A DNA stretch of 64,000 bases from Salipiger abyssi (GTDB lineage: Bacteria > Pseudomonadota > Alphaproteobacteria > Rhodobacterales > Rhodobacteraceae). Below are positions 1-8,620 of the stretch, piece after piece. The position numbers and the translations under genes are program-made. Position 1 is the stretch's first letter, and every line of letters starts with the position of its first letter. The stretch is taken from positions 372,001-436,000 of the forward strand of contig NZ_CP015093.1 in the NCBI RefSeq assembly GCF_001975705.1, given 5' to 3'. The notes under the pieces are model-generated. The model ran no database searches. It was given only the letters and a program-made list of their open reading frames with translations, and had not been told where the DNA came from.

Positions 1-826
1 CATCGGAGAAGGTGGCATAGGCGCCGGTATCGCGGGTGCCGAGCTCCCAGTTGCCCTCCGGCGCGCCGATCAGCGCGTCGTGGCGCAGCCCGCTCAGCCG
101 GTCGGAGGCCCAGGCCAGACCGTAGCCGTGACGCGAGAACACCTTGTAGGGCGAGATCACATAGCCGTCGATGTCGTAGGAGGCTATGTCGATGCCGCCG
201 TGACAGGCGTGCTGGATACCGTCCACCACGATCAGCGCCTCTGGCGCCTTCGCGCGGATCGCCGCGACGATGCCGGGCACATCCATGCTCATGCCGGTCA
301 CCGGCGAGGTGTGCAGGATCGTCGCCACGCGCACATCCCCGGTCACCGCCGCCGCATAGGCCTCGGGCGTGACCGTGCCGGTGGCGTCGTCATGCGGCAC
401 CAGCACATGGCGTTTGCCCGACACCTCCGCCCAGCGGGCGCAGGCGCTGCGCGAGGCGGGATGCTCCACCGTCGAGCCCAGCACCACGCCGCCGGGCGTG
501 CCGAGGCAGGCATCGGCGATCAGCCGGAACAGCAGCTCCGTGCCGCTCTCCCCGACAAACACCTTGCCCGCATCCGCGCCCAGAAACAGCGCCGCATCCT
601 CGCGCGCCTTGGCGATGATCTCTCCCAGCGCCGCCGAGGCCGGGTTGTCGCGGCCCTGATTGTCGGGGATCGCGGCGAAGCGTGCCGAGGTCTCGACCAC
701 GGAAGTCAGCGTCAGCGCGCCGCCGGCATTCTCGAAGAACACCCGCGGCCCGGTGAAGGGGCAGGTCTCGACATGGGCAAAGCGGGCGCGGATCTCGGTC
801 AGCAGTTCGGGGGTGATGGCGGTCAA
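1..826 (-). CDS. Class V aminotransferase-fold PLP enzyme (C-terminus outside window)
   Basis: A fold-type I PLP enzyme of the cysteine desulfurase/kynureninase-like class V family. About 275 N-terminal residues are present and the rest lies beyond the left edge. Visible family features are the cofactor aspartate in VDGIQHACH (D202, Q205) and the Schiff-base lysine in SPYKVFSRHGYG (K228). No ATG fits the start. A TTG at 824-826 overlaps the yacG stop as TTGA, so the gene is probably translationally coupled to yacG. Substrate unknown. Cysteine desulfurase activity cannot be claimed because the active-site cysteine loop is not in view. Confidence 0.85.
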   Translation of the reverse strand, partial: MTAITPELLTEIRARFAHVETCPFTGPRVFFENAGGALTLTSVVETSARFAAIPDNQGRDNPASAALGEIIAKAREDAALFLGADAGKVFVGESGTELLFRLIADACLGTPGGVVLGSTVEHPASRSACARWAEVSGKRHVLVPHDDATGTVTPEAYAAAVTGDVRVATILHTSPVTGMSMDVPGIVAAIRAKAPEALIVVDGIQHACHGGIDIASYDIDGYVISPYKVFSRHGYGLAWASDRLSGLRHDALIGAPEGNWELGTRDTGAYATFSD

Positions 827-1011
827 TGTTTCGTGTCCTCTTGCCGGGCCTTCTCGGCGGCCTCAATGGCCTCCTCCACATCCTCGGGATCGGTCGAGGG
901 GATGGCGTAGCTGCCCGACATCCATTTCGCCAGGTCGATATCGGCGCAGCGCTTCGAGCAGAAGGGGCGGAATTTGGCATCGGTCGCGCGACCACAGATC
1001 GGGCAGCTCAT
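823..1011 (-). CDS. yacG: YacG zinc-ribbon DNA gyrase inhibitor family protein
   Basis: A 62-residue protein with an N-terminal zinc ribbon formed by C3, C6, C18 and C22 (CPIC...CSKRC), followed by the FCSKRCADIDLAKW segment typical of YacG, and an acidic tail. E. coli YacG binds the GyrB C-terminal region and inhibits gyrase; the role in this organism is inferred from homology. Its start overlaps the stop of the upstream RNase E/G gene by four bases (ATGA). Its own stop overlaps the TTG start of the next gene. Confidence 0.93.
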   Translation of the reverse strand: MSCPICGRATDAKFRPFCSKRCADIDLAKWMSGSYAIPSTDPEDVEEAIEAAEKARQEDTKH

Positions 1012-2024
1012 TTCAGCACCTCCCGCAGCGGAACGCGCTCGCGCTTGCGCTGCAACTCCATCAGGCCGAGCTGCGTCCAGCCGGCGAGGATGGTATCCGT
1101 ATCGTCCTGCTTGAGCGCGGCGCGCAGCACCTGCTCCATCTGGCGGCGCTCCTTCTTCGGCGCCGGCGCCGGATCGACCAGCACCTGCCCGCCCAGGCCC
1201 CGCAGCCGCAACTGGCGCGGCAGCTCGCGCAGCGCCGCCATATTGGCCTTGAGCCCCGCCGCGGGCGAGGTGTCACCGCCGGTGTTGATGTCGACCGCGA
1301 CCAGCGCGCGGGTCGGCTCGATGCACATGGAGCCGCCGCCCGAGAGCGGCACCAGCGGGCTGCGCAGCGCCTCGATCAGGTCGTGCACATTGTGGCGCTC
1401 GAAGCTGCCGGGCTCGGCATCGACCTCTTCCGCCTGCCATTCCCGCCAGGCCAGCGCCTGCGGCCCGTCGCCCTCGACCAGCGTCTCGGCCTCGCCCGTG
1501 GTGTCGGCCAGCACCGTTGTCGCGAGCTGCACCATGGCGTCGATATCCTCGGCGATGTCCTGGGCGTCGGCACCGGCGCAGGAGGAGCGCAGGATCAGCC
1601 CGTGATCGCCCTCCATCACGTCATGGGCGATGGCCAGCAGCTCGTCGCGCAGATCGTCATCCTTTATCTGGCGCGAGATGTTGATGCCCGGCGCGCCCGG
1701 GGTGACGATGGCATAGCGCGACTTGAAGAGCAGCCGCGTGGTGACCGGAATCGCCTTGCCCGGCTCGGCATAGCCCGTGACCTGCACCAGCAGCGCATCG
1801 CCCGGCGCCAGCCCCTTGACCTGCCGCAGAAAGGCATTGCCGTCAGGGGTTTGCAGGAACATCCCGCCCTGCCCCTTCATCGGGCGCAGCGCGGTGGCGC
1901 GATAGATCGTGCCCGGTCGCGGATGGTCGCTGTCGATCAGCAGATCGTGTAGCTGACCATCGACGATCAGCGCCGCGGCCTCGGTGCCGTCCAGCGCGTC
2001 GAGTGCAATCGTGCGTCCCTTCAT
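1008..2024 (-). CDS. Ribonuclease E/G family protein, short form
   Basis: A 338-residue endoribonuclease of the RNase E/G family, acting on rRNA or mRNA. The N-terminal half carries the S1-like region (around residues 37-100). The catalytic DNase I-like part shows two conserved metal-binding aspartate contexts, [10 protein letters not shown] and [11 protein letters not shown]. The protein stops soon after, with no CPxCxG Zn-link motif and none of the scaffold region of full-length RNase E, so it is shorter than E. coli RNase G (about 490 residues). It lies between maf (ATGA overlap) and yacG (ATGA overlap). It is a paralogue of the main RNase E rather than its replacement, as far as this window shows. 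Confidence 0.9.
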   Translation of the reverse strand: MKGRTIALDALDGTEAAALIVDGQLHDLLIDSDHPRPGTIYRATALRPMKGQGGMFLQTPDGNAFLRQVKGLAPGDALLVQVTGYAEPGKAIPVTTRLLFKSRYAIVTPGAPGINISRQIKDDDLRDELLAIAHDVMEGDHGLILRSSCAGADAQDIAEDIDAMVQLATTVLADTTGEAETLVEGDGPQALAWREWQAEEVDAEPGSFERHNVHDLIEALRSPLVPLSGGGSMCIEPTRALVAVDINTGGDTSPAAGLKANMAALRELPRQLRLRGLGGQVLVDPAPAPKKERRQMEQVLRAALKQDDTDTILAGWTQLGLMELQRKRERVPLREVLK

Positions 2025-2599
2025 GACACCGCCTTATAGAGAGGATAGCCCGCCGCCGAAAGCAGCCCGGCGGTTTCGGCAAGCGGCAGCCCGACCACGG
2101 CGGTGAAGCTGCCGTTGATCCATGGAATGAACGCGCCCGCCGGCCCCTGAATGCCATAGCCGCCGGCCTTGCCGTGCCAGTCGCCGCTTTGCAGATAGGC
2201 GTTGAGCTCTTCGTTGGAGAGGCTCTTCATCTTCACCTGGGTGACGACATCGCGTTCCCAGATCTGGTCGCCGCGCTTCACCGCCACCGCGGTGATCACC
2301 CGGTGACGGCGCCCGGACAGCGCCGTGAGAAACCCCGCCGCCTCCTTCTCATCCGCCGGCTTGCCGAGGATTCGCCGCCCCAGCGCGACGGTGGTGTCGG
2401 CGGAGAGCACGATCTCGTCCGGCCCGCAGGGAATCGCCTCGACCTTCTCGCGCGCGAGACGCACGCAATAGGGGCGCGGAAGCTCACCCTTGCGGGGATC
2501 CTCGTCGATATCGGGGGGGCGGATGTCGGCGGGTGTGACGCCGAGCTGCGCAAGCAGCTCGCGGCGGCGCGGGCTGCCGGAGCCGAGAACGAGTTTCAT
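2021..2599 (-). CDS. maf: Maf family nucleoside triphosphate pyrophosphatase
   Basis: A 192-residue Maf/HAM1-fold protein, predicted to hydrolyse non-canonical or modified NTPs to NMP and pyrophosphate (house-cleaning). The family signature near the N-terminus is [12 protein letters not shown] (usually SASPRR), followed by the conserved [10 protein letters not shown] aspartate and the [10 protein letters not shown] segment. The start ATG at 2599 lies 66 bases after infA. Its stop overlaps the RNase E/G start as ATGA, so maf, RNase E/G and yacG form one coupled unit. Whether it prefers dTTP/UTP or m7GTP cannot be decided here. Confidence 0.92.
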   Translation of the reverse strand: MKLVLGSGSPRRRELLAQLGVTPADIRPPDIDEDPRKGELPRPYCVRLAREKVEAIPCGPDEIVLSADTTVALGRRILGKPADEKEAAGFLTALSGRRHRVITAVAVKRGDQIWERDVVTQVKMKSLSNEELNAYLQSGDWHGKAGGYGIQGPAGAFIPWINGSFTAVVGLPLAETAGLLSAAGYPLYKAVS

Positions 2600-2665
2600 G
2601 CGCGGGCCCGTGCGGTTGCGCTCCGCAAAGCGGAAACTTCCGGTGAATTCAGGCCCATGCAGGAC

Positions 2666-2884
2666 TTACTTAAAGCGATAGTTGATCCGACCCTTGGTCA
2701 GATCGTAGGGGGTCATTTCAACCTGAACGCGGTCGCCAGCCAGAACCCGGATGCGGTTTTTCCGCATCTTGCCTGCCGTATGCGCGATGATTTCATGGCC
2801 GTTCTCGAGCTCGACCCGGAATGTCGCGTTGGGCAGGAGTTCCTTCACGACGCCGGGGAATTCGAGAATGTCTTCCTTGGCCAT
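2666..2884 (-). CDS. infA: Translation initiation factor IF-1
   Basis: A 72-residue single S1/OB-fold protein beginning [11 protein letters not shown] and ending RINYRFK, matching bacterial IF-1 along its whole length. It binds the ribosomal A site during initiation. The start at 2884 is chosen because it gives the exact family length and has an AGGAG ribosome binding site seven bases upstream; the reading frame stays open further upstream but without family similarity. A small CCGC-TTT-GCGG hairpin follows the stop, before maf. Confidence 0.98.
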   Translation of the reverse strand: MAKEDILEFPGVVKELLPNATFRVELENGHEIIAHTAGKMRKNRIRVLAGDRVQVEMTPYDLTKGRINYRFK

Positions 2885-2981
2885 GGTGTCTCCTGTCTGT
2901 GCCGTTCCACCAAACATTGCGGAACGCCCAAGGATATGCGCCCAATTGGCGGGATTTTCAAGGGCACATCTGCCCTGCAAA

Positions 2982-3866
2982 TCAGGAAAGGCTCCGCAAG
3001 ATGGCGGGGCGGTCACGCCCGGCCTGCTCGTCCCAGTGGGTGCGGTTGAGCACGACGCCATCCTTGCGGACCCGCGCCACCGCGTCAAGATCAAGCTCCG
3101 CATAGGTCCAGCCCGGGCGGTTCATCGCCCCTTCCGCCAGCACGCCGGTGGCGGGAAAGCCGGTATCGGGCGGGCCGAAGATGCCGCCCATGCCGCAATT
3201 CGTGTCCACCGCCTCGGACCAGTCGCAATCGCCCACGGTCGAGGCCATCACCGTCACGCATTGCTGCTCCAGCGCGCGAGCCATGGCGCCGATGCGCACG
3301 CGATTGTAGCCATGCGCCGCCTCGGTGCAGGAGGGCACGAGGAGCAGATCGGCCTCGGAAAGCGCCCGTGCCAGAAGGGGGTATTCGCTGTCATAGCAGA
3401 TCAGGATGCCGATCTTGCCGAGCGCGGTGTCGAAGAGCGTCAGCGGCCCGCCGCCCACGACGCCCCAGTCCTCGCGCTCGAAGCGGGTCATGATCTGCTT
3501 GTCCTGCTGCCCCATGGCGCCCGATGGGGCAAAGAGCCGGGCGCGGTTGACCGGGCGCGGGCCGATTTCCGCGTCGAAGACCGGGGCGGAGGCGGCGAGG
3601 ATATGCACGCCGTGTTTCCGCACCAGCTCTGCATGCAGCGCGTCGACCTCGGGGATGCGCTCGGAGACCGCATGCAGCGAGGCTTCGAGATCCTGCGCCG
3701 TGGCGCGGCCCGCTAGTGTCGCCAGTTCCATCGCGCCGTATTCGGGGAAGACCAGAAGATCGGCGCCCTGCCCCGCGGCCTCGCCCACCCAGCCGGTGAG
3801 CTTTGCCGCGTAAGCCTCCCAACTTTCGAGGAAATCCATCTTGTAGGCGGCGGCGGCGAGTTTCAT
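2982..3866 (-). CDS. Carbon-nitrogen hydrolase (nitrilase superfamily)
   Basis: A 294-residue cytoplasmic amidase or nitrilase-fold enzyme. The catalytic triad is visible as E42 (FPEYG), K123 (QQDKQIM) and C157 ([10 protein letters not shown]), with a second conserved glutamate context near [10 protein letters not shown]. The family hydrolyses amides, nitriles or carbamoyl compounds; the substrate is not evident. It follows a GNAT acetyltransferase on the same strand after 78 bases that contain a repeat-like element, and it precedes infA. Nitrilase and GNAT domains are often linked in genomes, which suggests a joint metabolic role. Confidence 0.88.
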   Translation of the reverse strand: MKLAAAAYKMDFLESWEAYAAKLTGWVGEAAGQGADLLVFPEYGAMELATLAGRATAQDLEASLHAVSERIPEVDALHAELVRKHGVHILAASAPVFDAEIGPRPVNRARLFAPSGAMGQQDKQIMTRFEREDWGVVGGGPLTLFDTALGKIGILICYDSEYPLLARALSEADLLLVPSCTEAAHGYNRVRIGAMARALEQQCVTVMASTVGDCDWSEAVDTNCGMGGIFGPPDTGFPATGVLAEGAMNRPGWTYAELDLDAVARVRKDGVVLNRTHWDEQAGRDRPAILRSLS

Positions 3867-3895
3867 GGCGTCGTCCTTGTTGCAAGCGGAGGTCG

Positions 3896-3938
3896 GGGCG
3901 CTGCCCCGGACCCCGGGATATTTATGGCCAATGGAAAA
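3896..3938 (+). repeat. Hairpin plus GATATTT/CCAATGGAAA element (family A, copy 1)
   Basis: A GGGGCGCTGCCCC hairpin at 3896-3908 is followed by GGGATATTTATGGCCAATGG at 3915-3934. Closely similar elements are at 31458, 31502 (inverted) and 58323. Intergenic, between the GNAT and nitrilase genes. Confidence 0.55.
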
Positions 3939-3944
3939 CCGGAA

Positions 3945-4526
3945 TCAGAGCGATTTGATCCAAAATTGCAAGGAATGGTCGGTCTGCTCGCGATTTCCGA
4001 GGTCTTTCCATCGAAAATGTGCAAGTACGCCGTCAAGTTTCTCATAGCCGCGCTTGCGCCAGAACGGATCGAGCGGCGCGTAATCCGCCGAGCGCGCCGG
4101 ATGATCCGCAGGGCGCAGCACGCCGCAGAAGGCGGCAAAGCGCCGCCCCAGGGCGCGGGCATGAGCTTCGCGCAGATCGAAGAACCTGTGCCCGATCCCC
4201 CGCCCCCGGTAGTCCGGCAGCAGCACGGATTCCGCGCAATAAAATATCTCGGCCAGATCGTAGCCGCTGCCGGCGAAGGCGGCGGCGAAATCCTCGGCAT
4301 GATCCTCCATCGGCGTGCCGGTGGCGGCGCCCACCAGCCTGTCGCCGTCGAAGGCGCCAACCAGCACCGCGCCGGGGCTGTCGCGATAGGTCTGGAGATA
4401 GCCGCGCTCGTATTCGAGATCCCCGTCATAGAGATAGGGAAAGTCGCGGAACACCGCGATGCGCAGCCGCGCCACATCGTCGAGCGCGGCATCAAGCGCC
4501 GCGCCGGTCAGCACCTCGACCCGCAT
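3945..4526 (-). CDS. GNAT family N-acetyltransferase
   Basis: A 193-residue GCN5-related acyltransferase. The acetyl-CoA pyrophosphate-binding motif A is seen as LPDYRGRGIGHRFFDL, in the R-x-x-G-x-G/A pattern, around residues 105-120. A late aromatic stretch (DPFWRKRGYEKL) fits the acceptor side of the fold. The acceptor is unknown. The ATG at 4526 overlaps the stop of the NTF2-like gene upstream (ATGA), so the two are coupled. It lies in a run of minus-strand genes leading to the nitrilase-family hydrolase. Confidence 0.87.
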   Translation of the reverse strand: MRVEVLTGAALDAALDDVARLRIAVFRDFPYLYDGDLEYERGYLQTYRDSPGAVLVGAFDGDRLVGAATGTPMEDHAEDFAAAFAGSGYDLAEIFYCAESVLLPDYRGRGIGHRFFDLREAHARALGRRFAAFCGVLRPADHPARSADYAPLDPFWRKRGYEKLDGVLAHFRWKDLGNREQTDHSLQFWIKSL

Positions 4527-4924
4527 CAGCCGACCTGCCGGATCCAGTCCGCGAGGTTGTAATAGGTCACCACGCGGGAGATCTTGCCGTCGGTCAGGCT
4601 GAAGAACGAGCCCGCCGGCAGCCGGTAGCTCTGGCCACGCGCCTCGGGCAGCCCGGCATCGGTGTTGAGATATGTGCCGTTGACGATGTATTCGGCGGCG
4701 GCGCGGGTGCCGTCCTCGGCCTCGAAAATCACCATATCGGTGAGGGTTTCGTCATAGCAGTGGGACATGTGGGCGCAGAACTCGGCGAATTTGGTCTTGC
4801 CGCTGCGGATCTGCCCCTCGTTGACGTGATGCGCCACCTCGGCATCGAGGCAGGCCAGCATCGCCTCCGTGTCCTTGGCGTTGAACGCATCGAAATAGCG
4901 TTTGATCGTGTCGGTGGCGCTCAT
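4526..4924 (-). CDS. NTF2-like (SnoaL/ketosteroid isomerase-fold) protein
   Basis: A 132-residue protein of the cone-shaped NTF2-like fold. Family features are the N-terminal helix (RYFDAFNAKDTEAML), the H-x-x-x-G strand (HHVNEGQIRSGK), and the late GKISRVVTYYNL strand. Such proteins may be small isomerases, hydrolases or binding proteins; nothing here fixes a substrate. The start at 4924 overlaps the stop of the phosphatase gene, and its stop overlaps the GNAT start, so three genes are coupled. The frame is open further upstream but without family similarity. Confidence 0.82.
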   Translation of the reverse strand: MSATDTIKRYFDAFNAKDTEAMLACLDAEVAHHVNEGQIRSGKTKFAEFCAHMSHCYDETLTDMVIFEAEDGTRAAAEYIVNGTYLNTDAGLPEARGQSYRLPAGSFFSLTDGKISRVVTYYNLADWIRQVG

Positions 4925-5367
4925 CTCTCTCCCCATCGGCTCTTGATCCTGTCCAAAATCTGGTCGCGGGTCTGGCGGTAGGCGTTGAGTTTCATCTCGC
5001 GCGTCTCGCCCAGCCCGGTCGGGTCCATGATCGGCCAGTACTCCACCGTCAAGTGGTAAAACCGCGTGAGATCCAGCGCCGCGCGCTGCGAGGCCGGCGA
5101 CATGGCGACGATCAGGTCGAACCCCGAGAGCGCCTCGCCCATCTCCTCGAGCTCCTCGAAGCTGCGGGCGCGGTGCTTGTCGAGCTCGACGCCGATCTCG
5201 CGGCAGACCGAGATCGCGAAGCCGTCCACATCGAGATCGTTCACCACGCCCACCGACTGCACATAAGTGTCGAAGCCGTAGAGCTTTTTCATGATGCCCT
5301 CCGCCATGGGAGAGCGCACTGCGTTGTGATCGCAGCAGAACAGCACGGACTGCGGCAAATCCGCCAA
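4921..5367 (-). CDS. Low-molecular-weight protein tyrosine phosphatase-like protein
   Basis: A 148-residue LMW-PTP/arsenate-reductase fold protein. The P-loop is C12-x5-R18 followed by serine (CDHNAVRS), and the general-acid region appears as IMDPTG with a DP pair near residue 114. The family dephosphorylates phosphotyrosine or related substrates; arsenate reductases of this fold need further redox cysteines that are not obvious here. Two bases separate it from the UPF0262 gene upstream, and the following NTF2-like gene overlaps it. Position next to UPF0262 and infA is typical of Rhodobacterales. Confidence 0.87.
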   Translation of the reverse strand: MADLPQSVLFCCDHNAVRSPMAEGIMKKLYGFDTYVQSVGVVNDLDVDGFAISVCREIGVELDKHRARSFEELEEMGEALSGFDLIVAMSPASQRAALDLTRFYHLTVEYWPIMDPTGLGETREMKLNAYRQTRDQILDRIKSRWGER

Positions 5368-5369
5368 GC

Positions 5370-5849
5370 TCAGCCCCCGAAATGCAGCACGCAGATGAGG
5401 GTGAAGAGGCGGCGGGCGGTGTCGTCATCGACCTCGGCCTTGCCCTCCAGCCGCTCCTGAAGGATGCGCGCGCCCTCGTTGTGGATGCCGCGGCGGGCCA
5501 TGTCGATGGTCTCGATCTGGCTGGGCGCGGCGGTCTTCACCGCGTCGAAATAGCTTTTGCAGATCTGGAAGTAATCCTTCACCACCTGCCGGAAGGGCGA
5601 CAGCGAGAGGTGGAATTCGGCGCAGGGCTCGCCGGCCTCGGTGGAGACGTCGAAGACCAGCCGCTTCTCGCGGATCGCCAGCCCCAGCTTGTAAGGCCCC
5701 TCGGGCACCGCGCGCCCGTCGCGCGCCGGCAGGGCAAAGCTGTTCTCTTCCATGAGGTCGAACATGGCGACACGGCGCTCCTGTTCGATTTCCGGGGTCG
5801 GCGGCGGCAGGTTGGCGTCGTCCAGATCAATCTCGGAGATATGGCTCAT
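5370..5849 (-). CDS. UPF0262 family protein
   Basis: A 159-residue protein matching the alphaproteobacterial family UPF0262 over its length. Recognisable segments are RVAMFDLMEENSFALP, the PYKLGLAIREKRLVFDV strand pair, and the helical FRQVVKDYFQICKSYFDAV. No enzyme motif, signal peptide or membrane segment is visible, so it should be cytoplasmic. The function is unknown. It heads the coupled run UPF0262, phosphatase, NTF2-like, GNAT. In many relatives it follows hisD directly; here a plus-strand hydrolase gene separates the two. Confidence 0.88.
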   Translation of the reverse strand: MSHISEIDLDDANLPPPTPEIEQERRVAMFDLMEENSFALPARDGRAVPEGPYKLGLAIREKRLVFDVSTEAGEPCAEFHLSLSPFRQVVKDYFQICKSYFDAVKTAAPSQIETIDMARRGIHNEGARILQERLEGKAEVDDDTARRLFTLICVLHFGG

Positions 5850-5995
5850 GGCGGGATCCTTCAGCGGGCCTGACAGGAGTAGCGCGGCGGGGCGGGCTCT
5901 GCAATGCGCAGGCCGCGGCTACGGGCGGCATTTCACGCATAGAGGCAGATGTGCTAAAAAGACTCATTCTTTAGGTGTTTGACAGGAGCGCAGCC

Positions 5996-7204
5996 ATGTC
6001 CCGGCGTGCCATTATTCTCGTTCCCGGATTTGCCCGCAAGGAGCGCAACCAGGCCCGCGACCGGCTGGTAAGGGCGTTGCAGCATTACACCGACGGCTGG
6101 CGGGTCGAGCAGACCGAGGAGGGCAGCGGCGCGACGAGCGGCGCCATCGGGCTGGTGGCAGAGGCACGCGACGGCGGCGAGACCCGCGAGATCGACGTCT
6201 ACGAGGCCTATTGGGGCGATCTGATCCCCGACTGGAGCAACGAATCCCCCTGGGCGCGGTTCAAGCGCGGCTTTTTCCTGATCCGCTACTGGCTGACCGG
6301 CGGCGCGCGCGGCTGGCTGACGCGGGGCGAGGCGCCGCCGCGCGCCGCCCGGGCGATGCTGGCCGCGGCGGTGCTGCTGATCCTGTGGTGGGCGGTGGTG
6401 GCGGTGTTCCTGATGCAGGCCATCGGCAGCGGCACGGTCACCCTGCCCGACTCGCTGACGCAGATCCCGCTGGTGCAGACCGCCTGGGGCTGGCTCACCG
6501 GCTGGACGGCAACGGTCGCCGGATCGGTCTTTGCGCTGGTCATGCTGTGGATCTGGAGCCTCGGCTGGCTGGAACAGTTCGCCAATATCTCCGCCTATAC
6601 AAAGGCCTATCTGCGCGATGAGGCGCTTGGCGACGACGATATCGGGCTGCGGGCCAAGGCGCGTCACCGGGTACTCGACATGCTCGACCAGGTGGCCGAT
6701 GTCGAGGGCGACAAAGCGTATGACGAGATCTATGTGGTCGGGCATTCGCTGGGCGGCGCCATCGCGGTGGACGCGCTGGCCGAATGCGGCGATCTGCTCG
6801 ACCGCGTGGTGCTGTTCACCTGGGGCTCGGCGCTGGGGATGATGGCGCAGCAGGAGCCGCTGGTGGAGCAGGAGATCGCCAAGTTCTACACCTCGAAGAC
6901 GCGGGTGCGCTCGTGGATCGACGTGGTCTATGCAAAGGATTACATGGGCTCGAAAGTGCCGGTGCCGCGGCGTTTCGGCAAGGACGGCGCGCCGGGGCCG
7001 AGCTATGACATGCTGTTCCCCGGCTCGCTTGCGCCGACGCTGCCCAAGGGCATGCATGTTCTGGAGCTGACCCGCATTCACGAATCCTATTACCGCTGCG
7101 AAAGCGCGGCGCTGATGCTGGTGGAGCCGATCACCGCGCTTCCGCCGCTGCCGAGCGAGCCCGTGGGCTATGTCCCGCACGAGCTGCGCGCCGTGCAGGG
7201 CTGA
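5996..7204 (+). CDS. Membrane-associated alpha/beta-hydrolase-like protein
   Basis: A 402-residue protein with an alpha/beta-hydrolase start (RRAIILVPGFARKERN), a nucleophile elbow GHSLGG (S251) and a late histidine in LTRIHESYY, consistent with a lipase- or esterase-type serine hydrolase. Two hydrophobic stretches, about residues 121-142 and 170-190, sit between the first strand and the elbow and look like a membrane hairpin inserted in the fold. The start at 5996 is preferred over GTG 5975 because AGGAG lies eight bases before it. It ends three bases from convergent hisD. Substrate unknown. Confidence 0.75.
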   Translation: MSRRAIILVPGFARKERNQARDRLVRALQHYTDGWRVEQTEEGSGATSGAIGLVAEARDGGETREIDVYEAYWGDLIPDWSNESPWARFKRGFFLIRYWLTGGARGWLTRGEAPPRAARAMLAAAVLLILWWAVVAVFLMQAIGSGTVTLPDSLTQIPLVQTAWGWLTGWTATVAGSVFALVMLWIWSLGWLEQFANISAYTKAYLRDEALGDDDIGLRAKARHRVLDMLDQVADVEGDKAYDEIYVVGHSLGGAIAVDALAECGDLLDRVVLFTWGSALGMMAQQEPLVEQEIAKFYTSKTRVRSWIDVVYAKDYMGSKVPVPRRFGKDGAPGPSYDMLFPGSLAPTLPKGMHVLELTRIHESYYRCESAALMLVEPITALPPLPSEPVGYVPHELRAVQG

Positions 7205-7207
7205 TCC

Positions 7208-8509
7208 CTACTCGTTGAGCTTGCGCAGCCGCGCGGTGACGCTCAGCCCGTGCGCCTGAAGACTTTCCGAGCTGGCCAGAACCTCGGCGGCGGGGCCGAT
7301 GGCGCGCAGCGCCTGCGGCGACATCTGCGCCAGCGTGGTGCGCTTGAGGAAATCCAGCGCCGAGAGCCCCGAGGAGAAGCGCGCCGAGCGCGCCGTGGGC
7401 AACACATGGTTGGGCCCGCCGACATAATCGCCGATGGCCTCGGGCGTCCATTGCCCGAGGAAGATCGCCCCCGCATGGTGGATCTTTTCCGAAAGCGCCA
7501 GCGGATCGGCGACGCAAAGCTCCAGATGCTCGGGTGCGACGCGGTCCGAGAGCGCCGCCGCCTCGTCGAGATCGCGCGCGACGATCACCGCGCCGAAATC
7601 GCGCCAGCTGGCGCCGGCGATGGCGCCGCGCTCCAGCACCTCGAGCTGCCGCTCGACCTCCGCCGCGACCGCCTGGCCGAATTCCGCATTGTCGGTGATC
7701 AGGATCGACTGGGCGCTCTCGTCATGCTCGGCCTGGCTCATCAGATCGAGCGCGATGAACTCAGGATCGTTGTCACTATCCGCAATCACTAGGATCTCGG
7801 AGGGCCCCGCGATCATGTCGATGCCGACCTTGCCGAAGACCCGCCGCTTGGCCGCCGCCACAAAGGCGTTGCCCGGCCCGGTGATCTTGTCCACCGGCGC
7901 CACGCTTTCGGTGCCATAGGCCAGCGCCGCGATCGCCTGGGCGCCGCCGATGCGATAGATCTCGTCCACCCCGGCGATGCGCGCGGCCAGCAGCACCAAC
8001 GGATTCACCACGCCGTCGGGCGTGGGCACGCAGATACAGAGCCGCTCGACCCCCGCCACCTTGGCGGGAATCGCGTTCATCAGCACCGAGGACGGGTAGC
8101 TCGCCAGCCCGCCCGGCACATAGAGCCCCGCCGCCGAGACCGGCGTCCAGCGCCAGCCCAGCGTGGCGCCGTCGGGATCGGTCCAGAGCGCGTTCTCGGG
8201 CATCTGGCGGACATGATAGGCGCGGATGCGCTCGGCAGCCTTTTCCAGTGCCGCGCGTTCGGCATCGGGCACTGCGGCGCAATGCGCGTCGATCTCCTCG
8301 GGCGTGAAGGCCAGCGCGCCGGGCGCCAGCTCCAGCCGGTCGAACTTCGCCGTCAGCTCGATCAGCGCCGCGTCGCCGCGGGCGCGCACATCGGCAATGA
8401 TCGCCGCGACGGTGTCGTCCACATCCGGGCTGTCCTCGCGCTTGGCGCTCAGCAGCCGGGCGAACTCGATCTCGAAATCCGATTCGGTGGTGTCGAGAAA
8501 GACGGGCAT
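7208..8509 (-). CDS. hisD: Histidinol dehydrogenase
   Basis: A 433-residue zinc enzyme performing the last two oxidations of histidine biosynthesis (L-histidinol to L-histidine, NAD-dependent). Family motifs are visible in order: YVPGGLASYPSSVLM, VDKITGPGNAFVAAAKR, DMIAGPSEI, the metal and base region SQAEHDESAQ, APEHLEL with the catalytic Glu-His pair, and GGPNHVLPT. The start at 8509 (MPVFLDTT) is chosen for family length and an AAAGGA site upstream; the frame remains open 17 codons further. DUF2948 and murA lie upstream on the same strand, separated by a gap with a repeat element. Confidence 0.97.
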   Translation of the reverse strand: MPVFLDTTESDFEIEFARLLSAKREDSPDVDDTVAAIIADVRARGDAALIELTAKFDRLELAPGALAFTPEEIDAHCAAVPDAERAALEKAAERIRAYHVRQMPENALWTDPDGATLGWRWTPVSAAGLYVPGGLASYPSSVLMNAIPAKVAGVERLCICVPTPDGVVNPLVLLAARIAGVDEIYRIGGAQAIAALAYGTESVAPVDKITGPGNAFVAAAKRRVFGKVGIDMIAGPSEILVIADSDNDPEFIALDLMSQAEHDESAQSILITDNAEFGQAVAAEVERQLEVLERGAIAGASWRDFGAVIVARDLDEAAALSDRVAPEHLELCVADPLALSEKIHHAGAIFLGQWTPEAIGDYVGGPNHVLPTARSARFSSGLSALDFLKRTTLAQMSPQALRAIGPAAEVLASSESLQAHGLSVTARLRKLNE

Positions 8510-8579
8510 GACGGATCCTTTCGCAAGCTCCTGCCGCTCATAGAACGCCGGCCACGCCATCTCAAGCCTGCCGCCGCCC

Positions 8580-8602
8580 TTTCATCTTTCCCTCAAATAC
8601 TC
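8580..8602 (-). repeat. AGTATTTG/GGAAAGATGAAA element (family B, copy 1)
   Basis: Read on the minus strand the site is GAGTATTTGAGGGAAAGATG followed by AAA. It lies between DUF2948 and hisD. Very similar sites are at 37330, 50335, 50383 and 53724, always between genes. Confidence 0.5.
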
Positions 8603-8620
8603 AGGTCGCGCCGCCGGCCC

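Noticed and set aside
80..1952. Long plus-strand open frames opposite the PLP enzyme, yacG and RNase E/G
   Set aside because: They are antisense shadows caused by high GC and codon bias; the minus-strand frames carry clear families and these have His/Arg/Ala-rich, family-less sequence.
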